From NCBI GenBank assembly GCA_947458745.1, contig CANGYQ010000007.1, positions 1-64,000 on the forward strand: 64,000 nucleotides of DNA, in the 5' to 3' direction. A program made the translations under genes and the position numbers. The DNA comes from Bryobacteraceae bacterium. GTDB taxonomy: Bacteria; Acidobacteriota; Terriglobia; Bryobacterales; Bryobacteraceae. The notes beneath the pieces were generated by a model. The model had not been told where the DNA came from and searched no databases. It was given only the letters and a program-made list of their open reading frames with translations. Below, one piece after another: positions 28,498 to 38,065 of the stretch; the first letter of the stretch is position 1, and the number at the start of each line of letters is the position of its first letter.

Positions 28498-29781
28498 CTA
28501 GACGCCTTCCAGCGCCTGCTCCAGATCCCACAGGATATCTTCGAGATCCTCAATGCCCACCGAGATACGGATCATGTCCGGTGACACGCCCGCGCCGATT
28601 TGCTGCTCCGGCGACAACTGCTGGTGCGTCGTGGCAGCGGGTTGGATCACCAGGCTGCGGGCATCGCCCACGTTGGCCAAGTGCGAGAACAGCTTCAGGC
28701 TGTCCACCAGCTTCCGGCCGGCTTCCAGGCCACCTTCGACGGCGAAACTAAAGACGGCGCCCGCGCCCTTGGGGCAGTACTTCTGCGCCGGTTCAAAGTA
28801 AGGAGACGAGGGCAATGAGGGGTACTTTACCCACTTCACTTTCGGATGCTTTTCCAGCCACGTTGCCACGGCCAGCGCGTTGCCCAAGTGTCGATCCATG
28901 CGCATGCCGAGGGTCTCAATACCCTGCAGGAACAGGAACGCGTTGAAGGGGCTCAAGCAGGAGCCCATGTCGCGCAGGCCTTCCACACGGCACTTGATGA
29001 TGAACGCCATCGGACCAAACACCTCGCCAATCACCATTCCGTGATAGGAGGGCGACGGTTCGCTCAACATGGGGAACTTGCCGTTCATCCAGTTGAACTT
29101 GCCACCATCGACGATGATGCCGCCAATGGAGGTGCCATGGCCGCCCATGAACTTGGTGAGCGAATGCACCACGATGTCAGCGCCATGGTCAATGGGCCGG
29201 CAGACGTAGGGCGTCGCGAACGTGTTGTCGATCACCAGCGGCAGGCCCGCCTCTTGCGCCACTGCGGCCACCGCGGCGATGTCCAGAACGTTGCCGCGGG
29301 GGTTGGAGATGGTTTCGCCGTAGATCAGCTTGGTGTTGGGCTTGATCGCTTTGCGGAAGTTTTCCGGGTCATCCGGCTCCACAAAGGTGACATCAAAACC
29401 CAGCCGCCGGAAGCTGACGTCGAACTGCGTGTAAGTGCCCCCATAGAGGGTCGCCGAAGCCACCATGTGGTCGCCCGCCTGCATCAGCGACGAGATGGCG
29501 ATGAACTGAGCGGACTGGCCGGAGGAGACCGCCAGCGCGCCAATGCCATTCTCCAGCGACGCCACGCGCTGTTCCAGCACGCCGGTGGTCGGGTTCATGA
29601 TGCGCGTGTAGATGTTGCCGAACTTCTGGAGCGCGAACAGCTCCGCTGCGTCCGTGGAGTCGTCAAAGGTGAAAGAGGTCGTCTGGTAGATCGGTACCGC
29701 GCGAGCCTTGGTTGCCGTATCCGGCGCGTAGCCGTCATGCAGCGCGCGCGTGTTGAACCCGTATTTGCGTTCGTCAGCCAT
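28498..29781 (-). CDS. metY: O-acetylhomoserine aminocarboxypropyltransferase/sulfhydrylase
   Basis: A 427-residue PLP enzyme of the Cys/Met metabolism family. Diagnostic segments are FNTRALHDGYAPD, YTRIMNPTTGVLEQRVASLE, GGTYTQFDVSFRRLGFDV, PLVIDNTFATPY and the PLP-lysine region SLTKFMGGHGTSIGG. It makes homocysteine from O-acetylhomoserine and sulfide. TAGATT lies 8 bases before the ATG and includes the stop codon of the preceding gene. No SAM riboswitch fits in the 11-base gap. Confidence 0.93.
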   Translation of the reverse strand: MADERKYGFNTRALHDGYAPDTATKARAVPIYQTTSFTFDDSTDAAELFALQKFGNIYTRIMNPTTGVLEQRVASLENGIGALAVSSGQSAQFIAISSLMQAGDHMVASATLYGGTYTQFDVSFRRLGFDVTFVEPDDPENFRKAIKPNTKLIYGETISNPRGNVLDIAAVAAVAQEAGLPLVIDNTFATPYVCRPIDHGADIVVHSLTKFMGGHGTSIGGIIVDGGKFNWMNGKFPMLSEPSPSYHGMVIGEVFGPMAFIIKCRVEGLRDMGSCLSPFNAFLFLQGIETLGMRMDRHLGNALAVATWLEKHPKVKWVKYPSLPSSPYFEPAQKYCPKGAGAVFSFAVEGGLEAGRKLVDSLKLFSHLANVGDARSLVIQPAATTHQQLSPEQQIGAGVSPDMIRISVGIEDLEDILWDLEQALEGV

Positions 29782-29792
29782 AACCCGTCAAT

Positions 29793-30707
29793 CTATCGCA
29801 TCCAAGCATCCAAATGCTGTGCGACGAAAGCATCATCGTTCAGCTCCGGGTACGCGGCGTAGACACGATCGATCTCCGTCGCCTGACCAACCGACAACTC
29901 CTCGTCCTCGTCCAGGCACCACGTCCCGGCCAGCAAGCCCTGCCTCCGCAGCACCTCATGGATCCCGGCGATGCAGCCCCGGAAGTGGTGGGCGGCATCA
30001 AAGAGGGCGGCATTCGAGTCAGTGACGGCCCAGGGGTCGAACTTATCCGGCGCGGCCACCATCTCCACCGCCCTCTGGGTCCAGCAGGCAAAATGACCCA
30101 GTAGGCCGCCGACACACCAATCACTGCGCAGATCCCAGACGATAGCGTCATCATTGCCGGTGTAGAGCGCGATGCCCCGTCCACGCGCGGCCCGGATGAC
30201 GTCGAGCGTCTGGTAGCGGTTGAAAGGCGCGATCTTGATGGCGACGACATTCTCAATCTCCGCCAGTTGCGCCCACCACTCATAGGGCAGCACCGCGCCG
30301 CCCACGGCTGGTTGCAGGTAAAAGCCCATGACGGGCAGGATGGCCGCCACTTCGCGCACGAAATCAAGGCTGGTGGATCGCACCAGCGCGACGTCATAAC
30401 CCAGGCTCTTGGCCAACTCCGCGTCCGCAAGCGAAAGCACGCCCGCCACGGCCACACGGTCCTCCGGTATCTCGTCTATCGCTAACTCCAGCACCGGCCG
30501 CAGTAAGCCTCGCTCGCGAATGGCGAACTGCGTCGTGTGCACGCCCACGGCAACGCCCAACGACCCGGCGGCGATGTAGTAGCGCGTCAAGGCCCGCTGC
30601 CGCCGCTCGTCCAGCTTTCGTTCCGCAGTCAACGCCAGCGGATGCGCCGGAATGGCACCGCCCTTTTGCAAACGCTCCACCGGCGTCAAGGTCTTAGAAG
30701 CGTCCAT
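29793..30707 (-). CDS. Dihydrodipicolinate synthase family aldolase
   Basis: A 304-residue class I aldolase-type TIM barrel. Recognisable parts are IPAHPLALT, RALTRYYIAAG, VALVRSTSLDFV, GFYLQPAVGG and the Schiff-base Lys segment VVAIKIAPFNRYQT. The canonical DapA motif GTTGE is absent, so the substrate is probably another 2-oxo acid. The gene overlaps the upstream epimerase gene by 14 bases and starts after GAGGTGA, so they form an operon. Confidence 0.75.
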   Translation of the reverse strand: MDASKTLTPVERLQKGGAIPAHPLALTAERKLDERRQRALTRYYIAAGSLGVAVGVHTTQFAIRERGLLRPVLELAIDEIPEDRVAVAGVLSLADAELAKSLGYDVALVRSTSLDFVREVAAILPVMGFYLQPAVGGAVLPYEWWAQLAEIENVVAIKIAPFNRYQTLDVIRAARGRGIALYTGNDDAIVWDLRSDWCVGGLLGHFACWTQRAVEMVAAPDKFDPWAVTDSNAALFDAAHHFRGCIAGIHEVLRRQGLLAGTWCLDEDEELSVGQATEIDRVYAAYPELNDDAFVAQHLDAWMR

Positions 30708-31668
30708 CGGTCACCTCAAAGTGCGTCGGCTTGCCCAGCGTCGCGCCGCCCATCCCGATCCATTGCGCGGTGCGTTCAATCGCTTCGGCGGCGGTCACCT
30801 GCGGGTAGCCGAACAGGCGGGTGCACTTAGAAGCATCGTTCAGCAAAGCCAGTTCGCCTTCCACGCCCACAAACTGCGGCGCGACGCCCCAGATGCGCCC
30901 GAACTGCTCCGCCACGGCACGCACGGCCAAGGTCTCCGGACCGGTGACGTTCAGCTTGCCCGTCATGCCCAGGCTGCGCAGGGCAATTGAATTGGCATCG
31001 CGCTGCCAGATGCAGTTCAGCCGCCCCATGGAGAGATCCACCGGCCGCCGCTCAAACACCGCTAGGCCGATGTCCAACAGGACTCCGTAGCGGTACTCCA
31101 CCGCATAGTTCAAGCGGAAGTAGACGGCCTGCGCTTCGTAGAACTCAAACACCCGTTCGCGGCCCAATACGGTCTGCGCGTACTCGCCCACAGGCACGGT
31201 CTCGGTCTGCTCCGTCGCGCCGAAACGCGTCAGCGGATAGATGTTGCCGCTGGAGAACACCACCCACTTCGCCCCGGGGTAGCGTTCGCAACAACGGGCG
31301 GGTAGAAGGACATTGCGGGCCCAGGTGGCTCCGGGATTGCCCGCGGTGCCGAACTTATGCCCGGCCATGAAGATGATGTTGGTAGCGTCCGGCAGTTCAC
31401 GGATATCGCGCTCATCCATCAGGTCGGAGGCGATCACTTCGACGCCCGCCGCTTGGAGCGCCTCCGCCGCGGCGGGATTGGAAAAGCGCGACACCGCGAT
31501 CACTCGCTTATCCGGTGCGGCGCGCTTGGCCAGCATGGCCAGCGTCGGCCCCATCTTGCCGCCCGCGCCCAGGATCAGCAAGTCGCCCTCCAGCGGGGCC
31601 ATCGCTTCGCGGTCCAGGTCTGAAGGCCGCGACAGCTCTTCTTCCATCTCAGCAACCGTGCGGATCAT
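30694..31668 (-). CDS. NAD-dependent epimerase/dehydratase family protein
   Basis: A 324-residue protein with a Rossmann fold ([18 protein letters not shown]), cofactor-pocket segments [10 protein letters not shown] and [10 protein letters not shown], a serine-rich catalytic region [10 protein letters not shown], and [18 protein letters not shown]. It looks like an extended short-chain dehydrogenase acting on a sugar or hydroxy acid. It lies between an adenosine-specific-kinase-like gene and a DapA-like aldolase, overlapping both, which suggests a shared small-molecule pathway. Confidence 0.75.
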   Translation of the reverse strand: MIRTVAEMEEELSRPSDLDREAMAPLEGDLLILGAGGKMGPTLAMLAKRAAPDKRVIAVSRFSNPAAAEALQAAGVEVIASDLMDERDIRELPDATNIIFMAGHKFGTAGNPGATWARNVLLPARCCERYPGAKWVVFSSGNIYPLTRFGATEQTETVPVGEYAQTVLGRERVFEFYEAQAVYFRLNYAVEYRYGVLLDIGLAVFERRPVDLSMGRLNCIWQRDANSIALRSLGMTGKLNVTGPETLAVRAVAEQFGRIWGVAPQFVGVEGELALLNDASKCTRLFGYPQVTAAEAIERTAQWIGMGGATLGKPTHFEVTDGRF

Positions 31669-32147
31669 CGCTTGTAGCCGATCTTGCGCAGGAAGCTATG
31701 CCGCCACTCAACGCCATCCGGTCCCTCAACACCCTTGGGCGAAGAACCGTCAATGACACCCAGCACACCGCGCCCTTGTTCCGTTTCGGCCACGATCACT
31801 TCCACCGGGTTCGCCGTGGCGCAGAAGATGTTCACCACCTCCGGCACATCCTTGATCCGGCCCAGCACATTGATGGGGAAGCCATTGCGCAGTACCACCA
31901 CAAACATGTGCCCCGCTGCCACTTGACCGGCGTTGTAGGCGGCCAAATCTTTCAGTGATTCATCGTTGCCTTCCACACGCGTCAGGCAGGCGCCGGAGGC
32001 TTCATTGAAGGCGACGCCAAACTTCGCGGCCGGGTTTGTGTTCACAATGGCTTCGTAGATGTCTTCCACCGTTTTAATAAAGTGGCTCTGCCCCAGGATC
32101 AGGTTGACGCCTTCGGGGATTTCCAATCTCACTGCTTTCAGTTCCAT
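31665..32147 (-). CDS. Adenosine-specific kinase family protein (DUF355)
   Basis: A 160-residue protein. [77 protein letters not shown] and the glycine-rich [13 protein letters not shown] are the family signature. An archaeal member was named for binding adenosine and AMP; the cellular role in bacteria is unclear. The stop overlaps the next gene's ATG (ATGA), making it the first gene of a three-gene operon. Confidence 0.88.
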   Translation of the reverse strand: MELKAVRLEIPEGVNLILGQSHFIKTVEDIYEAIVNTNPAAKFGVAFNEASGACLTRVEGNDESLKDLAAYNAGQVAAGHMFVVVLRNGFPINVLGRIKDVPEVVNIFCATANPVEVIVAETEQGRGVLGVIDGSSPKGVEGPDGVEWRHSFLRKIGYKR

Positions 32148-32197
32148 ATGCGTACTTTGAAGATACAGCGCCGGTAGACATCACGAAAGACGCCCCG

Positions 32198-34381
32198 ATG
32201 CGACCCAAAGAAAAACGCGACTCCAACAAATATGCCCGCGGCGAATTGCGTATGCATCGCGACGGCTATGGCTTCGTCAAGCCGGAGGTGGAACTGACCG
32301 GCATTGAGGGAGACATCTTCATTCCCCCGCCGGAAGCCGCCAAGGCGATGCATGGTGACCGCGTGCTGGTCCGCATCAATCGTTACGGCCACAAAGCGGA
32401 TGGCGAGATCGTCAAGGTGGTGGAGCGCGGCAATGAGACGGTGGTGGGCGAAATGCTGGTCCGCCGCAAGCAGTGCTTCGTCAAGCCGCATGACAGCCGC
32501 CTGAAGCAGTGGATCGAGATTCCCGAGGGCATGGAGTTCCCGCCGCCCGATGCGCAAGCAGACCGCGTCGGCGTCGCGCCCAAGGTCTACGATTCGGTGG
32601 AGCAGTTGGAAGGCCTGATCGTCAATGTCCAGATCCTGGAATTCCCTACCCGAGAATCGGACAATGCCGTGGGCCGCGTCGTGGAGATCCTGGGCGCGCC
32701 CGGTGACTTCGGCGTGGACGTCGAGATCACCATCCGCAAGCATCATCTGCCGCACCACTTTCCGCCAGAGGTGCTGGATGCGGCGCGGCTGATCACGCTC
32801 GACATCGACCTGACTGGCCGCGAAGATTTCCGCGAGCAGACTTGCGTCACCATCGATGGCGAAACCGCGCGGGACTTTGACGACGCCGTCTGGGTGGGCC
32901 GCGCAGAGAACGGCCACTGGCAACTCCATGTCCACATTGCCGACGTCAGCCATTACGTCACGCCGGGCTCGGTGATCGACATCGAAGCGCAGCACCGCGG
33001 TACCAGCGTCTACTTCCCGGATCGGGCGATTCCCATGCTGCCAGTGGAGCTCTCCACTGACATCTGCTCACTGCGGCCCAACGTGGACCGGCTGACCGTT
33101 TCCGCGCTGCTCGAAATCGATCATCAGGGCGAGACCGTGGCCGCACGCTTTACACCGAGCGTAATTCGTTCCTCCGCGCGCATGACCTACACCCGCGTGC
33201 ACGAGATTCTGGAAGGCGAGCCGGCCGGGGCCGACTACGAAAAGTTCGCCCCGATGCGGGACCTGGCTCTAATCCTGCAAAAGAAGCGCGACCGCCGCGG
33301 GTCGATTGATTTCGACTTGCCGGAAGCCTTCATCGAGTTTGACGACCAGGGCAGCATGGTGGGTGTGTCGCGCGCGCCGCGCAACATCGCGCACCGGTTG
33401 ATCGAGGAGTTCATGCTCGCCGCGAATGAGGCCGTGGCGACACATCTGGAATCGAAAGGCATCCCCACGCTCTTCCGCATCCATGAAGTGCCGGACCCGA
33501 AGCGCGTGATGGAGTTTGAAGACACCGCCGCCCGCTTTGGTGCCACCTTGGGCATGGGCCCCATCGCGGTGCGCCGCAACTACATGGTGCAGCGCACGCG
33601 TGATGGCCGCAAGATCCGCAAGGACGTCATCCTGGCCCACAATTCAGGACCGCTGGTGACGTCGAAGCACTACCAGAAACTGATCGCCAAGATCGCGGGC
33701 AAGGCCGAAGAACGCGTGCTCAGCTACTTGATGCTGCGCTCGCTGAAGCAGGCGCGTTACGCCGCCGACAACGTGGGCCACTTTGCCTTGGCCGCGCCCA
33801 GCTACCTGCACTTCACCTCGCCCATCCGGCGTTACCCGGACCTGATCGTCCACCGCATCCTGACTGGCCGCGATCGGCCCGCTGAGGAAGAGTTGCGGCA
33901 GTTGGGCGACGATTGCAGCTTCACCGAACGCCGCGCCGCCGAAGCGGAACGTGAACTGGTGGAGTGGAAGAAGGCCCAGTTCATGATCGACCGCGTGGGC
34001 GAGGACTTCCCCGGCGTCATCATCTCGGTCGTGAAATCCGGCTTCTTCGTCGAACTCGATTCGCTCTTCATCGAAGGCCTGGTGCTGGCCGACATGATCC
34101 CCGGTGACCGGTTCACCTATCAGGAGAACACCCGCACGCTGATGGGACAGCGGACGAAACGCCAGTTCAAGATCGGCGACAAGGTGCAGGTGGTGCTGGT
34201 CCGCGTGGATGCCGTGGAGCGGCGGCTCTACTTCATGCTGCTCGATGAAACATTGAAACGCGGCGGCCCGCCCGCCAAGCGCGCAACCAGTGGCGAGGCA
34301 CCTGAACCGGATCAGCGGCCCGCCAAATATGGCAAGGGCGGCGGCAAGCAGAAGGGCAAGCGCAAGAAAGATCGGCGATAG
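32198..34381 (+). CDS. rnr: Ribonuclease R
   Basis: A 727-residue RNB-family 3'-5' exoribonuclease. It has N-terminal cold-shock domains (ELRMHRDGYGFVKPE), the catalytic RNB domain with D226, D228 and D229 in RDFDDAVWV, a C-terminal S1 domain (GVIISVVKSGFFVELDSLF) and a lysine-rich tail (GKGGGKQKGKRKK). It degrades structured RNA. No Shine-Dalgarno sequence is obvious before ATG 32198. The TAG stop is the first part of a -10-like element for the next gene. Confidence 0.95.
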   Translation: MRPKEKRDSNKYARGELRMHRDGYGFVKPEVELTGIEGDIFIPPPEAAKAMHGDRVLVRINRYGHKADGEIVKVVERGNETVVGEMLVRRKQCFVKPHDSRLKQWIEIPEGMEFPPPDAQADRVGVAPKVYDSVEQLEGLIVNVQILEFPTRESDNAVGRVVEILGAPGDFGVDVEITIRKHHLPHHFPPEVLDAARLITLDIDLTGREDFREQTCVTIDGETARDFDDAVWVGRAENGHWQLHVHIADVSHYVTPGSVIDIEAQHRGTSVYFPDRAIPMLPVELSTDICSLRPNVDRLTVSALLEIDHQGETVAARFTPSVIRSSARMTYTRVHEILEGEPAGADYEKFAPMRDLALILQKKRDRRGSIDFDLPEAFIEFDDQGSMVGVSRAPRNIAHRLIEEFMLAANEAVATHLESKGIPTLFRIHEVPDPKRVMEFEDTAARFGATLGMGPIAVRRNYMVQRTRDGRKIRKDVILAHNSGPLVTSKHYQKLIAKIAGKAEERVLSYLMLRSLKQARYAADNVGHFALAAPSYLHFTSPIRRYPDLIVHRILTGRDRPAEEELRQLGDDCSFTERRAAEAERELVEWKKAQFMIDRVGEDFPGVIISVVKSGFFVELDSLFIEGLVLADMIPGDRFTYQENTRTLMGQRTKRQFKIGDKVQVVLVRVDAVERRLYFMLLDETLKRGGPPAKRATSGEAPEPDQRPAKYGKGGGKQKGKRKKDRR

Positions 34382-34384
34382 ACT
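34379..34384 (+). promoter_or_regulatory. -10-like TAGACT, 6 bases before GTG 34391
   Basis: The hexamer begins with the rnr stop codon TAG (34379-34381). Its spacing fits a leaderless message for the selenoprotein gene. Confidence 0.45.
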
Positions 34385-34390
34385 CAAATA

Positions 34391-35128
<738 letters not shown>

Positions 35129-35435
35129 TCAGCCCGCCCAGCGCCTGATCGATCTCCGCCGCGCGGAACTGCCGCAGTTCAGCCCGCGTGCGCCCGGTGA
35201 GCATCTCGGCCAGCGCGGAGCCCATAGCCAGGCATGCCGTGCAGCCCTTGGCCTTGAACGCGGCCCGCGTGATCACACCCGCCTCACACTCCGCTGACAG
35301 ACGCAGCATGTCGCCGCAGACGGGATTCATCACATCCACCTTCACCGCCGGAGCGTCCAGTTCGCCAGCGTGTCGGGGGTTCTCAAAATGATCCAGCAGT
35401 TGCGGTGAGTGCACCTTGTTATTGTCGGCCACTGC

Positions 35436-35441
35436 TATTCT
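35436..35441 (+). promoter_or_regulatory. -10-like TATTCT, 7 bases before TTG 35449
   Basis: The hexamer lies within the first codons of the divergent IscU-like gene and would give a leaderless message starting at TTG 35449. Confidence 0.35.
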
Positions 35442-35448
35442 CATTAGC

Positions 35449-36429
35449 TTGGAGCTGATTCCGAAAACCGTCCATGCGCCCGAGATCGGGCAGGTCTGGC
35501 TGAACTCGCCGCCGCTGTCGCTGAAGCAGTTGCGTGGCCAGGTGGTGCTGATCGATTTTTGGGACTACACGTGCGTCAACTGCCTCCGCACGCTGCCTTA
35601 CTTGAAGGAGTGGCACCGGCGTTACGCAGCCCATGGGCTGCAGATCATCGGCGTCCACGCACCCGAGTTCAGCTTCTCGAAGGACCGCGCCCACATTGAA
35701 CGGGCGATCACTGAGCACGGGCTGGAGTACCCGGTGGTGCTCGACAACGACTACGCCATCTGGCAGGCGTTCGCCAACAAGGCCTGGCCCGCAAAGTACG
35801 TGATCGACAAGGATGGCTACATCCGATTCTTCACGCTGGGTGAGGGCCATTACCAAGATGTCGAAGAAGCGATCCAGGAACTGCTGCTAGATGCCCGGCC
35901 GGGTGTGAAGATGCCGCCACTGATGACGCCGATCCGGGCACTGGATGAACCGGGTGCGTTGCAACTGTGCCGGCGCCCGACGCCGGAGCTCTATTGCGGC
36001 ACTGGGCGCGGGCGCATCGCGAATGCCGAGCCCGCATTTGAGCCCGACAAGATGCTGGAGTTCCACTATGCCGCCACGCCGCCGCCTGACGATTCGATCG
36101 AGCTGGACGGGTGGTGGGCGACGACGCCGGAGTCGGTGGTGGTGGCAGCTTCCATCCACGACCCCCGCGGCTCCCGGCTGCGGTTGCGTTTTTCCGCCGC
36201 AGAAGTGAACGTGGTCATTTACCCGGAGAAGCCCGGGACCGTGAGCGTGACGCTGGACGGGCAGCCGTTGAAAGCCTTGACAGTGGATGCGCCGCGCATG
36301 TACAACCTGTTTAGCGGAGACCATTTCCAGCAAGGGCTGCTGGAACTCAGTTGCCGTACCACCGGCATGGAGTTCTTTGCGTTCACCTTTATCGGCTGTC
36401 TGGAGATCCCGGCCGGGGGGCGAGCATGA
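35449..36429 (+). CDS. Thioredoxin-fold protein (DipZ C-terminal type)
   Basis: A 326-residue protein if started at TTG 35449 (another TTG at 35416 is possible). The redox domain has VLIDFWDYTCVNCLRTLPYL with a CVNC active site, GVHAPEFSFSKD and AWPAKYVIDKDG, like the redoxin part of DipZ-type proteins. A second beta-rich domain follows from about residue 170. No signal peptide or membrane helix is evident, so it may be cytoplasmic. It ends in an ATGA overlap with the NUDIX gene. Confidence 0.8.
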   Translation: MELIPKTVHAPEIGQVWLNSPPLSLKQLRGQVVLIDFWDYTCVNCLRTLPYLKEWHRRYAAHGLQIIGVHAPEFSFSKDRAHIERAITEHGLEYPVVLDNDYAIWQAFANKAWPAKYVIDKDGYIRFFTLGEGHYQDVEEAIQELLLDARPGVKMPPLMTPIRALDEPGALQLCRRPTPELYCGTGRGRIANAEPAFEPDKMLEFHYAATPPPDDSIELDGWWATTPESVVVAASIHDPRGSRLRLRFSAAEVNVVIYPEKPGTVSVTLDGQPLKALTVDAPRMYNLFSGDHFQQGLLELSCRTTGMEFFAFTFIGCLEIPAGGRA

Positions 36430-36818
36430 TCCGCGTCGTGGCCGGCCTGGTGGAGCGTGACGGGTACTTTCTCGCCGGACAGCGCCGGCGGAATGACACG
36501 CATCCCTATAAATGGGAGTTTCCGGGCGGCAAGATCGAAGTGGGAGAAACGCCGCGTGATGCCCTCCGGCGAGAACTGCGGGAAGAGTTGGGCATCGAGG
36601 CCGAGATCGGCGCGGAGGTGATCCGCTATGAGTATTCTTACCGCGGCAAGCCACCGATTGAACTGATCTTCATCCGTGTCGGTGCCTACACCGGCGAGCC
36701 GCAATCGCATGCTTTTGAGCAGATCCGCTGGGTGACCGCCGCCCAGATGACGCGGATGGATTTCCTGGATGGCGACACCGATTTTGTGCGGCGGCTAGCC
36801 GCTGGCAAATTCCACTAG
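36426..36818 (+). CDS. NUDIX hydrolase, MutT-like
   Basis: A 130-residue protein with a complete Nudix box, GGKIEVGET followed by RRELREELGIE. It opens RVVAGLVERDGYFLAGQRR and has HPYKWEFPGGK, typical of MutT-type enzymes that remove 8-oxo-dGTP or similar oxidised nucleotides. ATG 36426 overlaps the thioredoxin-like stop (ATGA), so the two are coupled, which fits an oxidative-damage theme. Confidence 0.9.
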   Translation: MIRVVAGLVERDGYFLAGQRRRNDTHPYKWEFPGGKIEVGETPRDALRRELREELGIEAEIGAEVIRYEYSYRGKPPIELIFIRVGAYTGEPQSHAFEQIRWVTAAQMTRMDFLDGDTDFVRRLAAGKFH

Positions 36819-36843
36819 CCCCTGGCCGCCGCCTGGAACCGAC

Positions 36844-36849
36844 TAGACT
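36844..36849 (+). promoter_or_regulatory. -10-like TAGACT, 7 bases before ATG 36857
   Basis: The same hexamer occurs at 34379 and, on the minus strand, at 48974-48969. No Shine-Dalgarno sequence is present. Confidence 0.45.
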
Positions 36850-36856
36850 GACGATT

Positions 36857-37930
36857 ATGCGTCCTGTTCTTGCCGCCCTTTCTGCCTTGATCTGTAGCGC
36901 CGTTTCCTTCGCCGGTGTCGAACTCGGTAGCATCAATGGAGCCCAGTTCCGCATCGACGTGCCCGACAACTGGAACGGGTCACTGGTGATTTATTGCCAC
37001 GGCTACAGCCCCGTCCCCGGCACCTTCAAGGAGACCCCGCCGAACCCATTGATGAAGGTCTTCCTAGACCGGGGCTTCGCCATTGCGCAGTCCGGCTACG
37101 CTGCGGGCGGCTGGGCCATTCAGGAGGCCGCAGTGGACACGGAATCGCTGCGCCGGTACTTCACCACCAAGTACAAGGCTCCGGTAGACACCTGGATCAC
37201 CGGACATTCGATGGGCGGCTTTCTGACGATGATGCTGATGGAAACCAACCCCACGGTCTACAAGGGCGGCTTGCCGCTCTGCGGACCGTTGGCGGCGCCC
37301 AGCTGGTTTATGGGGCGTGGCGCCTTTGATGGCAAAGTGGTGTTCGAATATCTGTTCCCCGGCGTGGTGACCGCGGACCTGGCCAGCGCGCAGGTAACGC
37401 CCGCCATCCTGAAAGCGCTGGAGGCCGACCCAGCGAAAGCCGCGGCCATCCGCCGCATGAACGGCTTCAAGACCAACCGCGACGCGGCCGGAGTGATCGC
37501 CTTCGCCTTCGGCATCCTGACCGAACTAACTAAACGCACCGGCGGCAATCCGTTCGACAACCGCAATACGATTTATTCGGGCTCCGATGACGACCGGGCG
37601 TTGAATGCGGGCGTCAAGCGCTACAAAGCGGACCCCCAAGCTGCCGCCTATCTGCGCACCTACTACACGCCCACCGGCAAGATCGCTCAGCCCATGCTGG
37701 CTATCCACACCGACTATGACCCGCTGGTGGCCGTCTGGATGCCCAACATGTACCAGTTGACCGTGGAGCAGGCGGGCACCACCAGCAAGTTCGTGCAGCA
37801 GTACGTCAAGCGCGACGGCCATTGCAGCATCTCACCGGCCGAGACGGCCAAGGGCTTCGATGAGTTGCGGGAGTGGGCAGAAAAGGGCATCCGCCCCTCA
37901 GCAGGCGACCGCACGATTGCGGCGAAGTAG
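36857..37930 (+). CDS. Exported alpha/beta hydrolase
   Basis: A 357-residue protein with a signal peptide (LAALSALICSAVSFAG). The hydrolase domain has LVIYCHGYSPV, nucleophile elbow TGHSMGGF, acid region AIHTDYDPLV and histidine KRDGHCSISP. The substrate is unknown; the fold resembles bacterial esterases and peptidases. It ends before a short tandem repeat and a bidirectional terminator. Confidence 0.78.
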   Translation: MRPVLAALSALICSAVSFAGVELGSINGAQFRIDVPDNWNGSLVIYCHGYSPVPGTFKETPPNPLMKVFLDRGFAIAQSGYAAGGWAIQEAAVDTESLRRYFTTKYKAPVDTWITGHSMGGFLTMMLMETNPTVYKGGLPLCGPLAAPSWFMGRGAFDGKVVFEYLFPGVVTADLASAQVTPAILKALEADPAKAAAIRRMNGFKTNRDAAGVIAFAFGILTELTKRTGGNPFDNRNTIYSGSDDDRALNAGVKRYKADPQAAAYLRTYYTPTGKIAQPMLAIHTDYDPLVAVWMPNMYQLTVEQAGTTSKFVQQYVKRDGHCSISPAETAKGFDELREWAEKGIRPSAGDRTIAAK

Positions 37931-37944
37931 TTTTGGCATAGCCT

Positions 37945-38024
37945 CAGGCGGGAGAGTTTGGGGCTTCTCCGGGTACGTGGTGTCCAGCCCCAGGCGTGAG
38001 AGTTTGGGCTTCTTTGGGTAGGTG
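37945..38024 (+). repeat. Two imperfect 46-base tandem repeats
   Basis: CAGGCGGGAGAGTTTGGGG at 37945 is repeated as CAGGCGTGAGAGTTTGGG at 37991, and similarity continues (CTTCTCCGGGTACGTG versus CTTCTTTGGGTAGGTG). The period is 46 bases. It lies between convergent genes and is non-coding. Confidence 0.6.
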
Positions 38025-38029
38025 AGCAG

Positions 38030-38052
38030 GCCCCATGCGTGACGCATGGGGC
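38030..38052. terminator. Bidirectional terminator
   Basis: GCCCCATGC (38030-38038) pairs perfectly with GCATGGGGC (38044-38052) around GTGAC. It lies between the plus-strand hydrolase and bshC on the minus strand. Confidence 0.65.
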
Positions 38053-38065
38053 TATTGGCCGGGCG

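Noticed and set aside
29782-29792. A SAM or other riboswitch before metY
   Set aside because: Only 11 bases separate it from the upstream gene, leaving no space.
37945-38024. A minimal CRISPR array
   Set aside because: Only two imperfect copies with no spacer of constant length, no cas genes, and similarity running across the whole 46-base period.
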